NCBI GenBank assembly: GCA_963971405.1 | Contig: OZ020485.1 | Span: forward strand, 39,801,469 to 39,865,468 | Direction of reading: 5' to 3' | Length of the DNA stretch: 64,000 bases | Source: Psococerastis gibbosa | Lineage: Eukaryota > Arthropoda > Insecta > Psocodea > Psocidae | Part shown: positions 10,913 to 22,427 of the stretch, piece by piece | How positions within the stretch are numbered: position 1 is the stretch's first letter | Layout of the letters: each line of letters starts with the position of its first letter | Translations under genes and position numbers: made by a program | The notes under the pieces: generated by a model | The model's input: only the letters and a program-made list of their open reading frames with translations | Told to the model about the DNA's origin: nothing | The model's database searches: none

Positions 10913-12276
10913 AATATGTTCTTATCCAGACTAAGCCAACAGTCCTTCTCAGGACTTAGCCTGATGATGGGAGTAGCGCCCCTTCCCGAAACATCACCCC
11001 TTCCCCTGACAATGGGCTCCGCCCTAATTGTTGATGACTATGAGGTCTATACTGACTATTAACACAGCAGGCAATTTATGCCAGCAGCAAACCCTTCGTT
11101 AAAAATTTCTATCCAACAAATTGTAAATTTATAACAAACCAAAACAAACAAAGCAATTGTGAAGTACCCAACACAGATAGCTTTCCACTTTTCATGATTT
11201 TGAAATGAAGAAATGTTTTTGTTTCTTACTTTAGACCATGTACAGTGTATCGTACATTTCTGCTGCCCCTAAAAATTATTAAGAAATAATCAAACACTCC
11301 TACAGTCCGTTCAGGAATAAAATCCAACACCAAAGGAAATATCGGTCGTAGATCTATGAAAAATATCTTGTCACTTAGAAGAAATATTCCTATACATACG
11401 TGTGGCCATCATTATCACCAATTGGCCACAATTTTGGAATTCTGTCCATCTGATATCAGTTTCCGTTATTTTTTACAGATAAATTTCCAAAACTGTTGTC
11501 AATTGTTTTTTTTTTTTTGAAGACCACATTATTTATATCAAAATGTAAAGGAACATTTCTTCTAAGCTATGAGACATTAGCTCTATGTTAGATATTTTCT
11601 GCAAAATTTGATTTCTTTGACATTTCTCATGGTATCCGATAAGGCAGACATTAATTTTGGCAATTTTTTTAGGACCTACGGCCTTGATTACACACTCAAA
11701 ATAGTTATTGGACCCAATGTTTATGCGATCGAAGAAATATTTGGAATTTGAAGTATACGATTTGAGTCTGACGTATTTTAATTTCCGCATTTTCCCAAAT
11801 ATTTATTGGATTCAATATCGGAACAACATTCGCGTGTGTAATAGTGGGGGGGGGGGATACTCTAAATTTTTTCAATTAAAATCTACAGCAGTATAATTTC
11901 ATACTGTGCTGCTAACAGCCTAGGAAGCGCAATTATTATTCTCCTTAAAAAAAAAGGCTAAATATCTTATTTCCGTGGAAGAGTGTTCCAAAAGAAGTTC
12001 ATGCCTATAAAAACGTCTGACCCAAAATACCTATAATAACTCCCGCACGAAGAAGAAGCGCAAGGGGAGTTTTCTATCAGGTAAACTCCAACGGGATTAC
12101 ATAATTAATGGGACCTATATGGAAGGCTCAGAGGTTCAGATGTTCCATTCCAATGGAGGGGTTGTAAATAATATGCCTGTTAAGGTTTTCACTTTTCCAG
12201 AATTACCGAAACGTTGTTTCTTTCACGTCTGTTGGCGCATCACGGTAGGGAGGTTTCATTCCAGTTTATTTTAGCT
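10913..12276. other. Unassigned stretch
   Basis: No recognisable family and no ORF worth a call. A G-run at about 11846-11853 sits alone without terminal repeats that I can find. Confidence 0.35.
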
Positions 12277-12350
12277 GTCCAATTTATACGTAGTATAAGG
12301 AAAGTTTTGCGATGGTCAAATTTTTTAATAATTAGGGACCTATTGTAATA
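12277..12350 (+). mobile_element. HP1 5' fragment next to SINE-B
   Basis: CCAATTTATACGTAGTATAA and GGAAAGTTTTGCGATGGTC are the first part of HP1; the rest is missing. A SINE-B 3' half starts about 65 bp downstream. The pairing resembles 3058-3610, but the breakpoints differ. Confidence 0.65.
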
Positions 12351-12412
12351 GGCATTGAAAATTTCAGGTATTTCAATTTCTAATTACTTTATATTATATT
12401 AACGAAATCGTA

Positions 12413-12512
12413 GTGACCTGTCGTAACTCAACACAGGTATTACCTACGGCTACAAAGGCGACTGAAGAGGTTATTCGGATACATTCATTGAATTGTTTGT
12501 ATACGATAATCT
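12413..12512 (+). mobile_element. SINE-B copy 4, 5'-truncated
   Basis: Only the 3' half remains: CTGTCGTAACTCAACACAGG, AAAGGCGACTGAAGAGG, then TTGTTTGTATACGATAATC. Confidence 0.72.
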
Positions 12513-12514
12513 TA

Positions 12515-12540
12515 AATAATAATAATAATAATAATAATAA
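12515..12540. repeat. (AAT)n microsatellite
   Basis: About nine units at the tail of SINE-B copy 4, a usual place for microsatellite birth. Confidence 0.9.
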
Positions 12541-13043
12541 CATTAATGAATCATTCTTGTAAATCTCTATATATAAAAATTAATCAAATAATTACAAATT
12601 AACACAGCAGAAGTTCTGTCAACTACAGAGGTTTGAGTTACTACAATGAAATGATCAGGGCCGAATACCATGAAAATATTACCTCGTCTATTATTAAAAA
12701 CTATATTTTAAGTCTACTCACAGGTTAATAGATTAACTAATATAATAAAGTAAATTTTGCGGTGATACCAACGGCCTTTTTGGCACCGGTTTGTAATGTG
12801 TAATTTGTAAGGTTTCTTTGAAAAAAGAAAAAAAAATCCCTATTTCCCTTGGTCACGCCATCACGCGTGAACGGCTTTACCAATATCACTATTTTTTGTT
12901 GTTGTGTTTGTTATTGTCAGGAGAAGGTTCTTATGACAGGAAAAAAATTAAAAAATTGCGTGGAAAATTAGAAAATTAGCAAATTCTGGAAATTGAAGTC
13001 GATAATCGTTGGGTTGCTCTGTTGGAGACTTCCATGACCACAA

Positions 13044-13101
13044 GCTAAGTGCAGGGGACTGTTCTAGAGGGGTCACGAGTTGTGGAGTGCCGCTGTGCCG
13101 G
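13044..13101 (+). repeat. Left member of a repeat pair flanking HP1
   Basis: TAAGTGCAGGGGACTGTT and GTTGTGGAGTGCCGCTGTGC followed by CGGTACCT recur at 14031-14085 in the same orientation, just beyond the other end of the HP1 copy. Confidence 0.75.
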
Positions 13102-13156
13102 TACCTGACTTGCCCCTTATGAATGGGGGTTGTGTGCAACGCCCGATTTTCATATT

Positions 13157-14006
13157 ATTGCTTTCCAATTTATACGTAGTATAAGGAAAGCTTTGTGATG
13201 GTCGAAATTTTCGATTCCGAGATTTCAACGGATTTACACGTTTTGAGGTCCCAGGAACCCAAAAAAGTGGTTTTTACAAAATGTCTGTCTGTCGGTCTGT
13301 CTGTCTGTTCGTCGATTTCCGGGCAAACTACTCAGTGGATTTGAGTGAAATTTGGCATGTAGGTTCACAAAAATCATACCTCGGAACCATTTTTTTTTTT
13401 AGGGCTAACTCAATTTGGGGGGGTGTTATTTTCAAAAAACGTCTAAAAAAATTATTTCTCAAAAACGGCTCCAACAATTTCTTTTAAATTCTCGTAGATT
13501 GTAGTCGTTATTAATGTTGACAAAATGCGGGGGGTCGCTTGCCCCTTGATAGTTTGCTTCTGGGGGTAAAAAAATAAAAATAACTAAATTTTAATGAAAA
13601 AATGACTAAAAAATGCGAAACCTTTCTATCGATGATTTCTACCTTCAAGCATGTTTTAGGTGTTAAATTGAGTAACGAAACCGGATAGGTTGCTTTCCCA
13701 AAAAAATATTTGGTTTTGCCCAAAAAATTATTTTTTGAAAAAAATGATAGAAAATTCGCGCTCAAATGCATTGCATGCCCTGCCATTATTGCTGTGTGGT
13801 AATTAATGTGTTTGTTTGACCTATCGAGAATTTACCAATTTACCTCACTTCCAGTGACGTCAGGTGGACAACCGCCCCCCCCCCCCCCCCGAGATATCGG
13901 AAATTTAACCATAGGAAAAATATTTGCCATAAAATTACTAATTTTCTCTATCTAATAATTTTGATAAATTGGAAAGCATGTTCGAGTGAACTCGGACCGG
14001 TTCTTT
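13157..14006 (+). mobile_element. HP1 element, full-length copy, 850 bp
   Basis: It opens with a hairpin (GCTTTCC...TATACGTAGTATA...GGAAAGC) and closes with AAATTGGAAAGCATG, an inverted copy of the first 15 bases (13159-13173 against 13964-13978), then GTTCGAGTGAACTCGGAC, itself a short hairpin, and CGGTTCTTT. The CTGTCTGT run and a weakly conserved frame (CLFVDFRANYSVDLSEIWHV) also occur at 3280 and 45120, but the frames are short. No transposase is visible and no TSD could be fixed. Superfamily unknown. Confidence 0.75.
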
Positions 14007-14030
14007 TGTTAGGTATATGCTTCGTTAAGC

Positions 14031-14085
14031 TAAGTGCAGGGGACTGTTGTGGAGTTGTGGAGTGCCGCTGTGCCGGTACCTCCTT
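14031..14085 (+). repeat. Right member of a repeat pair flanking HP1
   Basis: Partner of 13044-13101. The copy here lacks the CTAGAGGGGTCAC insert seen in the left one. Confidence 0.75.
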
Positions 14086-14830
14086 GGTTTGGGTTCAACA
14101 ACTAAATAGGGGAGTACGACCATTGTCATGTGTCATGCGAGCCCCGAAGAGGCGACCTGCGTAATGCCCAATGCGAGGCCCCGAATGCGCAAGGGAGGCG
14201 GCCCCGCCTCCCAAGCCCCGCTTGTAAATAAATAAAATCCAGTAGTAGGAGCATTAGATAGGCTATATTATATACAACGGCATTCAATGTTTTTACTTTG
14301 TCGTGCTTAATTCTCAAAATCTAATTAAACACAAGGCAACATGGCAACATATGGTAACTTTGCCAATGTTGAAAACCCTATGGCTGTAAAAATAGTCAAG
14401 GAATCGGGAATAGTTACGTATGTACGTACAGCAGATACCTGAGTTTGGTACCTAGGCACCGTATCCGCACGTCCCAGCTGATTGTCTCCCAAATTATCCA
14501 GGTATCCATAGTGAACCAAGGTTACCTACAACTCTTTGGATTGCCGGAGTTACGGTGGAACATTCTCTACACATATTTTAGGGTATTATACAAAACTGTA
14601 CTACGTCTATACAGTAATACCTGTTTGAGATTTTTAATGATGAAGCACCTGTGCCCCTTGTGGACGATGGTTTTTCTGCATAACAATAGTGGCAGGGGTA
14701 GAGCATGTAGTAAGGGAATAAAACAAACAAAGGCAATGAATTCGCCATCTCTATTATTGTCTGTGACAATGCAGGTACAAAAGACACAAAATGCGATGGC
14801 CCACCCCTAATAGTAGGTTTCCATACAATG

Positions 14831-14893
14831 AGGTTAGCGCACAGTGTGGGTAGTACACAGTGTTGGTAGCGCACAGTGTTGGTAGCGCACAGT
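14831..14893. repeat. 17-bp tandem repeat, about four units
   Basis: Unit GGTAGCGCACAGTGTT with small changes, repeated head to tail. Looser AGCGCAC motifs continue to about 14950. Confidence 0.85.
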
Positions 14894-15092
14894 AAAGCGC
14901 AGATTTCGGTTAGTGCACTAATTTCCCTAGCGCACGTTTGGTTAGCGCACAAGGTGAATATATGCTATGTAATTAATAGTCAAGAGGAAAAAGTACAAAA
15001 GACATTGATAAAAGGACTTATAACATTCAGCATGATGACGAACAATCGTGCAATGCTTAGAATATCTTTCCTTTGTGCATACTTGACTAGAT

Positions 15093-15211
15093 GATGAAAC
15101 AGGTAGAATCCGGTCTGATGGGCCGTGGTCAATCTGAAAGCGTACTTATGAACACTTCATCGTCATCTTTCAGAGCCCATCAGCCATTCAGCCCTGATTC
15201 TGCACTTCCAT
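15093..15211. repeat. Imperfect inverted repeat, about 118 bp
   Basis: GATGATGAAACAGGTAGAAT and CTGATGGGC near the left are matched in reverse complement by GATGATGGAAGTGCAGAAT and CTGATGGGC at the right. Part of the left arm (CTGAAAGCGTACTT) recurs at about 54586-54600. A fold-back element relic is the simplest reading. Confidence 0.5.
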
Positions 15212-15711
15212 CATCTCAAATCAAATCAAATCAAAATGTATTTAATTCTATCTAAAAAAATACAAGATACAAATGAACAATTCCCAACCCCAAATGTTCC
15301 TAAGAATGTGCTTGGGGAGGGAACATACCATGCTTGACTCAATTATTAAATTCAATAACAATAGTCCAGTATGTTCGTCGTCTGGAAGCTTTTGTACATT
15401 AAAAACGAAAGACCATACATCGTTGCATTGTATTTTATTGGACTTAAATATTTTATTATTAGGTAACAACGTACATGACATGCTGTTCATCAATTCATGC
15501 ACATATTTTTGTGTGTTTGTGTTTTCTGCATGGGGCGACCGCTTCAGGACTCGCACTTGGCTTAACGTATTGTACTAAGAAACCCAATATTTTTCGCCTA
15601 ATTATAAAAAAATTATGTCTCGAAGGAGAACCCAAATCCCACTGTTTTCAGTTTAAAATGTAATTTTTTGTTGAAAAGTTGAGTTTTATTCAATTTGTGG
15701 ATCCGCCATTG

Positions 15712-15849
15712 CAAGGGGGGGTGGTCCAAGGGGTCCGGACCCCCTCCGAAATAGAAGGGCTGTACACTGAATAGAATGAACTTTCATTAATAAAATACGT
15801 AAAAAAAGTTTTGTACCCCGTCCGAAACAAAAACCTGGGCACGGCCTTG
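15712..15849. mobile_element. hAT-like MITE, 138 bp, TSD CGCCATTG
   Basis: The ends are CAAGG and CCTTG; the right end, reverse complemented, is CAAGGCCGTGCCCAGG, which matches 52005-52159. An exact 8-bp TSD lies at 15704-15711 and 15850-15857. The left terminal repeat has lost about ten bases. The TSD sequence itself, GGATCCGCCATTG, looks like the right end of an older hAT element (compare 36273-36285), so this is an insertion next to or in an earlier terminus. Confidence 0.85.
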
Positions 15850-15856
15850 CGCCATT

Positions 15857-16342
15857 GCATACTAACCTACTTACTTGATTTGTAATTTAACAATTTATAT
15901 GACCCCCCCCCCCCCGAAAAAAATGTGTGACTACGGCCTTGAAAAGGGGCCCCAAATGTATAATATTAAATAAATGCATTGCTGGCCCTAAGACATTTTA
16001 AAGCAGCAGTAACTACATAGCATACTAACCTACTTACTTGATTTGTAATTTAACAATTTATAGGAACCGGTACGGGGCCCTATTTTCAATCTTTCCAAAG
16101 GGGCAAGGCCGTACCCAGAGGGGGGTCCAGGAGGTTCTGACCCCTCCCGAAATATTTGCAATGTACACTAGTTACAATGGAGTTTTAAGTATATTAAGTT
16201 TACCTCACCTCCGATGGTTAGATGGACCCCCCCCCCTCACGCGAAAAAAAAATTCTGACTACGGCCTTGAATAGGGGCCCCAAATGTATAATATTAAATA
16301 AATTCATTGCTGGCCCTAAGACATTTTAAAGCAGCAGTAAGA
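15857..16342 (+). repeat. Tandem duplication around a hAT MITE
   Basis: The left block GCATACTAACCTACTTACTT occurs at 15857 and 16020. The right block (ACTACGGCCTTG, CCCCAAATGTATAATATTAA, ACATTTTAAAGCAGCAGTAA) occurs at 15931-16012 and 16257-16340. The first unit has lost most of the MITE, keeping only a C-run and the right end. The second keeps the whole MITE (16104-16269). Confidence 0.85.
16104..16269. mobile_element. hAT-like MITE, 166 bp
   Basis: CAAGGCCGTACCCAG at the left and, reverse complemented, CAAGGCCGTAGTCAGAATT at the right. Flanking octamers CAAAGGGG and AATAGGGG agree at six of eight positions, consistent with an aged TSD. Confidence 0.75.
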
Positions 16343-17650
16343 GGCAAAATTGTTATGACTAAATGTTAGCATCCTACTTATGATTTGTTGTGCGATTTTT
16401 TCTCACGTACCTACTAGTCACGCTTATTTAAAATCAGTGCATAGCTCGCTAATCCTATCTCAATGGAAGAAGATTGACTAAGACGTAATGAATACGATGA
16501 ATGCCAATTATCAGCAATAACGGAAACCCCCCAGGGGTCACTTATCCACAAGCTTGTATAATTTTGAGTCATGATATGATTGAGATCCCAATTATTTATT
16601 AAAATGCGAATCTTTACAATGGAGATTGAGCATGTAACAATCGACTTAAAACCGTATTCTCGACTTTATAATTGAATTAGCTCATTAACATCATACGAGT
16701 ACATTAACAATATGTACTCCTTCTTAATCACATACAGTATGGATATTAACTTAACTTAACGATGCCAAAGTAGTTATTACATTGGTCCATTATTACATGG
16801 TTGCATTAATCGGTCGAATAAATGTTTTTAACATAATTTATGCATCTTGCCAAGGGCGCGGAATCTTTAACCTTTGAAGGTTTAGTAACAGTCAGATAGT
16901 CATCGGCATAGCTCAATGCTTCTTTTTGGAGTATTTGTGTCAATGTGCACACACTTGCAGGTCTGATAGGAGTTAGCAAGTTTGTGAGGCGGTTGTTGAG
17001 AAGCTGCGCTATGGGCGAATGATACCCGGACTTTGTGACACAGCTTTCTGATCTAAGGGAACAATTTCAGGAAAGGGAACCGGGTTACAATTAGCTGAAA
17101 GCTGTAGTAAAGGTTACCAAACCGACCGGTCTGGACAAAGAAAAAAATTAAATAAAAAACAATCGCGGAATCGTTGATTGCCTGAGCTGTGGATGGCCAT
17201 CTTGTTAGCCCAGGGCTAATGCTAACATGCTTCATGTTTCGTAATTATGTGCGTAATATAATTGACTATACTGGTTCAGCACTAGCGAATTATTCCAGCA
17301 GCGCAGACAGCACATTTTATCTTGCTCTACTGTATAGGTACAGTAGCAACGACAGAAAATTGATTTTACCCTAAAATAATTAAAACCATTAAACCAATCG
17401 ACCATTTTACGATGGGAGCGAGGGGAACGGTGGAAAACCGATACTTATGTACATGTGGAAGGTGGAAAACTCTGAAAAGTGAGTCACTAGGGAAATTTCT
17501 CTAGCTGAAGTAATCGCTTCAATGTAAAGTATGGGTCAGCTATTAACTTAAAAAGCCGTAAGCTAACATGTCAGCTTGGTGAGTTTCTACAGGACCTTCT
17601 TTTAGATTAGGTCTTCTTTTAGCAACAGTGTATTTTTAATGATATTTTCA
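16343..17650. other. Unassigned stretch
   Basis: No family seen elsewhere in the window, no tandem array and only short overlapping frames on both strands (for example 17053-17235). Confidence 0.35.
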
Positions 17651-17654
17651 ATAG

Positions 17655-17815
17655 TAACGTAAGTCCTACACTTCCTAGATTTTCTGGCCATGCTTCGGAG
17701 GGCATGTAAAGCAGGAGGCCCGGGTCTTCCTAGTTGAGTGTAAGAGAGGGCTTTATAGCCCTAACTCCACTAGGTTGGCTTAGTAATAGAACAAAAAAAA
17801 GCCCATATTTATTTA
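17655..17815 (+). mobile_element. SINE-A copy 3, 5'-truncated
   Basis: Starts inside the family just after the B box (AGTCCTACACTTCCTAG) and runs to the tail (GGTTGGCTTAGTAATAGAAC, then an A/T-rich end). The polymerase III promoter part is absent. Confidence 0.8.
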
Positions 17816-17897
17816 AACTTTCGTTAACTTAAATTTTGCTGCATTTCTCGATTACACACTCGAATATTGTTTCAACATTCCCCTTTATCCTCTTCCC

Positions 17898-18240
17898 TCA
17901 TAGTGCCACGTGCGCAGCGTGAGGAAGTCGCCCCAGACCCATTTCTTGTACTTGCCTTCTTGCCGTCTTGAGCTCGGCCATTATTTTTCCTCTTGCTACG
18001 GTGAGTTGTTCAGTTCTTTCCTCGAGAGTTGTCCTCGGTCTGCCGCTGGGTCTTCTCCCTTGTGACCTTGCTTCCGCCAACCTCCTGGTGGTTCTATTAT
18101 CGTCCATTCTGTGGTCGTGGCCAAACCATTGCAGTTGCTTGTTCTCCATTCTTCTCTCTATAGAATCCACTTGGAGGTCTTGTCTGATGCGGTAATTTCG
18201 GATTCGCTCTCACCTTGTTCCGCCAGCAATCCAATATTCA
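17898..18240 (-). pseudogene. LINE ORF2 C-terminal fragment
   Basis: The minus strand reads ERIRNYRIRQDLQVDSIERR, then MENKQLQWFGHDHRMDDNRT and EARSQGRRPSGRPRTTLEER. RIR..IRQ, LQWFGH..RM and GRRPSGRPRT are typical of the segment after the reverse transcriptase domain in RTE- or Jockey-like LINEs. A TGA interrupts it upstream of ERIRN and the catalytic domain is missing. It is 5'-truncated and dead; exact clade not assigned. Confidence 0.82.
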
Positions 18241-18289
18241 ATCCAATAAGTATGGGCTAAAGAAAAATTTGAAAGTGTAATACCTTTAG

Positions 18290-18347
18290 TGTCTTCGGTG
18301 GCAAGGTGGTAGCGTGCTTGTACTTATGCGAGTCTCTACACACCTAA
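18290..18347 (+). mobile_element. SINE-B copy 5, 5' part only
   Basis: TTCGGTGGCAAGGTGGTAGC through GAGTCTCTACACACC, then unrelated sequence. Confidence 0.7.
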
Positions 18348-19895
18348 ATTCAGATTCAAATCGTATATTTCAACATAAACATTTCTTCGATCAAATAAAT
18401 ATTGGGTTGAATAAATATTCGAGTGTGTAATCAGGGCCAATGTTTTAAGTAACTGGCACATACAATACAGTTGAAAGGTACCCATACGAGTCTGCAAACC
18501 TGGCTTAAGTGATGAAATTCCTCAAAGTAGAAGCTACAATAATTTCCTGATGGACAAAGTTTCTGGACCTTTGCAAATGGAAGACAATCATAAGCTGAAA
18601 TCTGTGTAAGCAGTTTTGTTGGCGGAGGAAGGCAAGAGAGCAGGGCTATGAATGGGGGAAGATTTCTCATAATCTCTGTGCAGCTCCATTGTAGTCAGCA
18701 CTATCGCGACTTCCTTTGCTCACAATTACCCATCGCTGCTGCCCTTTCAATGAGCAGGCTTTTAACATTGAAGCAAACTCTAATAAAGTCAGAGGGTGAA
18801 TTACCCCCTAAGATATTTTCTCCCGTAGAGCGACCTGTCTTTATTTTCATGCAGATGCTTTCATTCTTACATCTAATGAGACTCTTTATACTGTATGAGT
18901 TTTCAACAATTTAATTCTTTAGGGACACCCCATGCTGTGCCTTTCGTCCTGTTGTGTGGGGTGTATAAACTTGATAATGGGGTAAGTCTTTAATATCGCC
19001 ATCGCATGTTTAGCTTATCGAGTAGGAGGGTTATTTCCGCAATTCATTGTGAATATGCTGAAGTGCCCCTATTGTGGGCTTCGCGTACCCCCAGTCGGTC
19101 GGCTACCCTCCCGGTCGTATTCTTTTTCACTGCAGCGACAGATATCGCTCATATTTTACGGATTCGTTAAGGAAACGTGTATATGCTATTTATTTTGTTT
19201 GAGTCGTAAATGTCACCCTTGCCGCTGGAGAATATAATGTTTCTGACACCCTAAGGGTGAGTTCTTCACGTGTTAATAAATTTGAGCACAGCTGAACCAA
19301 AATATTTACTGCAGCAATTTAGGAATCAACACCAGGTTTACAACACAGGACTTGGCTAAATGTTTGCATACTTACGGTGTATACAATATTTAAACACAGC
19401 AACGAAGGATACATATTGTACGATACAATATTATGGTAGAATGTAAGCAATATGATGGTTCGGTGTATTGCGCATTTAAGAATTTGGGCCACTATTTTTC
19501 TGAGTGGGTGTAGTAAGGTGTAGTATATATACAAGGTCTCTGTATATATGCTGTTCAAAGGGTCCCAAGACTTGTGTCAGCTCAACACACTAAATAGTCC
19601 AAATTCTTTCTTTCTTTTCCATATCCAGTATTCCCTGGACAAGGAGCATATATTACAAAACCCCAATAACTTACAGAATAATACATCCCGCATCCCCAAG
19701 CTAGCGCTTATTTGGGACAAAAGACTCATACAGTGCTGTTAATCAATAATAATAATAATAATCTCTATTGTATTTCTACTGTATAGTATCTATACAGCAA
19801 GTTCAGTTTTTCCAAGAGCAATAGTACAATATATTCAAGGAAGAATTTTTGCTTCAGTTTTTCACCATTCTGATAGCTGAATCTTCGAATAGCAT
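18348..19895. other. Unassigned stretch
   Basis: Several 60-90 codon frames on both strands (18431-18670 minus, 18648-18914 plus, 19319-19558 minus) overlap or abut and none is recognisable. No TE family from this window appears. Confidence 0.3.
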
Positions 19896-19901
19896 ACTTA
19901 A

Positions 19902-20505
19902 GCCGGGATTACACTAAATATTGCAAAAAAATTGTTGTCAGGGAACAATTATTGTCGCCAATATGCAATACAATACAATACAATATATATTTTCTTTAAA
20001 TTATACAATACATGTAAAGTATAAGATAAAATCGTCAGAGTATCGCCAAAATCAGGTAGTTCTGTCAATGTCATTGTGCTAGTGCCTCAGTGACAGTGTA
20101 GAAAGCTTTCTCTATAAGAGATGGTTTCTAAGCAAGTTAGGGAAGTTAGAAGCAGTTCAATCGGGAGTTTTCTAAGGTAGGCGAAACCTTGTATGGGGTA
20201 CAAATGTCACCACCATCAATAAAATTTGTAAATTTTAACAAATAAATATCATCAACTTTTTTGGCCATGTCGGCGGTCCGATTTAAGCGCGGCCTTAGCC
20301 CCCACAACATTGTCACCAGACGTCAACAAATGTTTTGCCTACATCTTTTGATCTTTAACGAATTCGAGCAGGAAATTTCGGTAACTTATTTCAATATGTC
20401 GGCCACAAAAGTCGCTAACATTTTTTTGCTAGTTTTCTATCATGTCGTCAACTTTTCTTGGCAACATGTTGTCGACATGTAGGCTGTCTTGTGTGAATCC
20501 GGCTT
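19902..20505. mobile_element. Possible TIR element, about 600 bp
   Basis: The left side reads TTAAGCCGGGATTACACTA and the right side, reverse complemented, TAAAGCCGGATTCACAC, with GTTGTC/GACAAC motifs inside both ends. The arms are short and imperfect and no TSD is clear. Confidence 0.4.
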
Positions 20506-20871
20506 TACTGTACATTAGAACATAATTTATAACAAACATGCTAGTATTGTGACTCTCATTGTGCCTAGCGAACCGATCAGGATATTATAATAAGGATCAA
20601 CCTGAGAACCCTCGTTAACGTTAGATGGATCGGGATTTTCATTTTCCACACGGAAATTTTTTATTTTTTTGTCTCTATCGTTTTATTCTCTGTCAATAGT
20701 TATCCTTAAAGGTCAAAAAATCCAAACAATGACAAAAAAAGCTGTAGGTAGAGTAATATATTTGATGCTTAGCCGTTACATCCAAAATGTGTAATCACAG
20801 AAATGCAAAAACTATCTTTGGTGGGAATGTCCCATCTCTCCTACATTGAACTCTAATTATAGAACTTAGTC

Positions 20872-21333
20872 TACAACTGCGACGTATTTAGTGTTTCCTT
20901 TGACTTTGTCGTACTTTGGCAGGGCTTCGGAATTGACCCGAGATCCAGACCACAGTCCTTCTGTATTTCTGATTTTTGTAATTCTCAAGAGTGCGTCCAT
21001 GCGAGCCTGTGCGCTGATAATGATAGTTGCACGGTCAAGTTACACGGCATATTCTTTTACATCGGAACTGGGGCCATTGTCGTGTTCAGTATTACCAGTA
21101 AATTTTATATTATTCATCCCAGGCAGTGAGGAGGAAAGATGGTAGATTGAGAATGTAGGTGTTACGAAAGAAGAATGGGTCCGTTTCGGGCGACGGATCT
21201 TACTGTGAGCGAAGGTCGGACCATCGTCGACGAAGACGGCATCAATCATGCTGCGATGACTAGCTCTCTGACCAGCGTTATTGTCTTGCACAGTCTTCAG
21301 TGGAGGTACCCGTGTACAGTGGAATTGCTGCAT
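20872..21333 (-). other. Long minus-strand frame with one stop
   Basis: Read on the minus strand the frame runs from about 21333 to 20872 with a single in-frame TAA (after SSDVKEYAV), over 150 codons. Beyond the stop it continues LDRATIIISAQARMDALLRI and TEGLWSGSRVNSEALPKYDK. That is unusually open for AT-rich DNA. I recognise no domain. It may be a decayed exon or retroelement ORF. Confidence 0.25.
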
Positions 21334-21639
21334 GACTTGAGAACTCTCTAATTCATGCTTGTTAGCAGACTTGTATCAAGGCTCGACATAAAAAGAACCA
21401 TTTCGCATAAGTTCTCATGAGATATCATCCTCTACCTAAAGTTATTTACCGAAATCACTAATACTATAGTTATAGAATGAGGAAAGGAAATCACGCGCAG
21501 AAATGACACCAAAGACTAATACGACCAAGCTTTCAGTTGATATAAATAAAATATAGATAAATAAATAACGTTTTGGTATATTAGACAATTTTAAGTGTGA
21601 TGAAGTTCCACGAAGTCACTTTGGAGAATCTCACTATGA

Positions 21640-21685
21640 TTACTAAGCGAGCCTAGGGAAGTTAAATAAATAAATAAATAAATAT
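21640..21685 (-). mobile_element. SINE-A relic, tail end
   Basis: Only TACTAAGCGAGCCTAGGGAA and the (AAAT)n tail remain. Confidence 0.45.
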
Positions 21686-21749
21686 TCTGTGTGGTACCAA
21701 TGTATATGTATTACATTTAAAATTATTTATTTGTTTATTTTTATTTTTT

Positions 21750-21900
21750 TTTAAGGTGCGGGACTCTTTCGAGTATTTGCGCCGGTCGGTGTGTAGGTGT
21801 GTGTGTGTGTGTGTGCGCGGAAGTCATGATATATACATATCAAGACTGGAGTCATGCCCCACCTATAGACTGTAGACAAAATTCTAAAATTATTATTTTA
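21750..21900. repeat. Module pair D, arrangement 1
   Basis: Module 1 (GTGCGGGACTCTTTCGAGTA, GCGCCGGTCGG, then (TG)n and GGAAGTCATG) is followed by module 2 (GACTGGAGTCATGCCCCACC, then TAGACTGTAGACAAAA). At 52725-52860 the same modules occur with module 1 inverted and on the other side. Confidence 0.75.
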
Positions 21901-21949
21901 TACACTAATTGGAAGTACAAGACTTCAAGGTTAACTGTGTATTCATAAA

Positions 21950-22165
21950 TAAACAAATAAATATTGACTTTTTTGCTCTATTAGTAAGTCAACCCAGCGG
22001 AGTTAGGGCTATAAAGCCCTCTCTTACACTCAAATTGGAAGGCGCAAGGCCCCCTGCTTTACATGCTCTCTACAAGCATGGCCAGAAAATGTAGTAAGGG
22101 TGGGACTCGAACCAAACACCTTTCGGGTGAAAGTCGGAGTCCCTACCACGACTCTACATGTCCTT
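21950..22165 (-). mobile_element. SINE-A copy 4
   Basis: Complete set of blocks on the minus strand: GTAGAGTCGTGGTAGGG (A-box region), GGTTCGAGTCC (B box, canonical), GGCCATGCTTGTAGAGAGCA and the tail. Confidence 0.82.
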
Positions 22166-22427
22166 GCTTGAGATAACGTCTGTAAGGCGGATACAAAGCA
22201 AATACGCTAGGTATACTTGTATACTTCTTAATTTTGGGGCCGCATAGACCACTTTTGAAGTCAGCGGGTGAAAATAATATTATAGCTTATAGCCACTATC
22301 TACAATGTAACAGACAAAAGGAGTACCTATATACATTGTATATACAGTACATAATTATGTATATGTATATTGTATATATTGCATATATACTGTATATAAC
22401 TTAAGTAGAAGAGTTAATCTCCTCATT

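Noticed and set aside
13157-14006. HP1 as a Helitron
   Set aside because: It lacks a 5' TC and a 3' CTRR end after the terminal hairpin on either strand, and instead has an inverted copy of its start near the other end.
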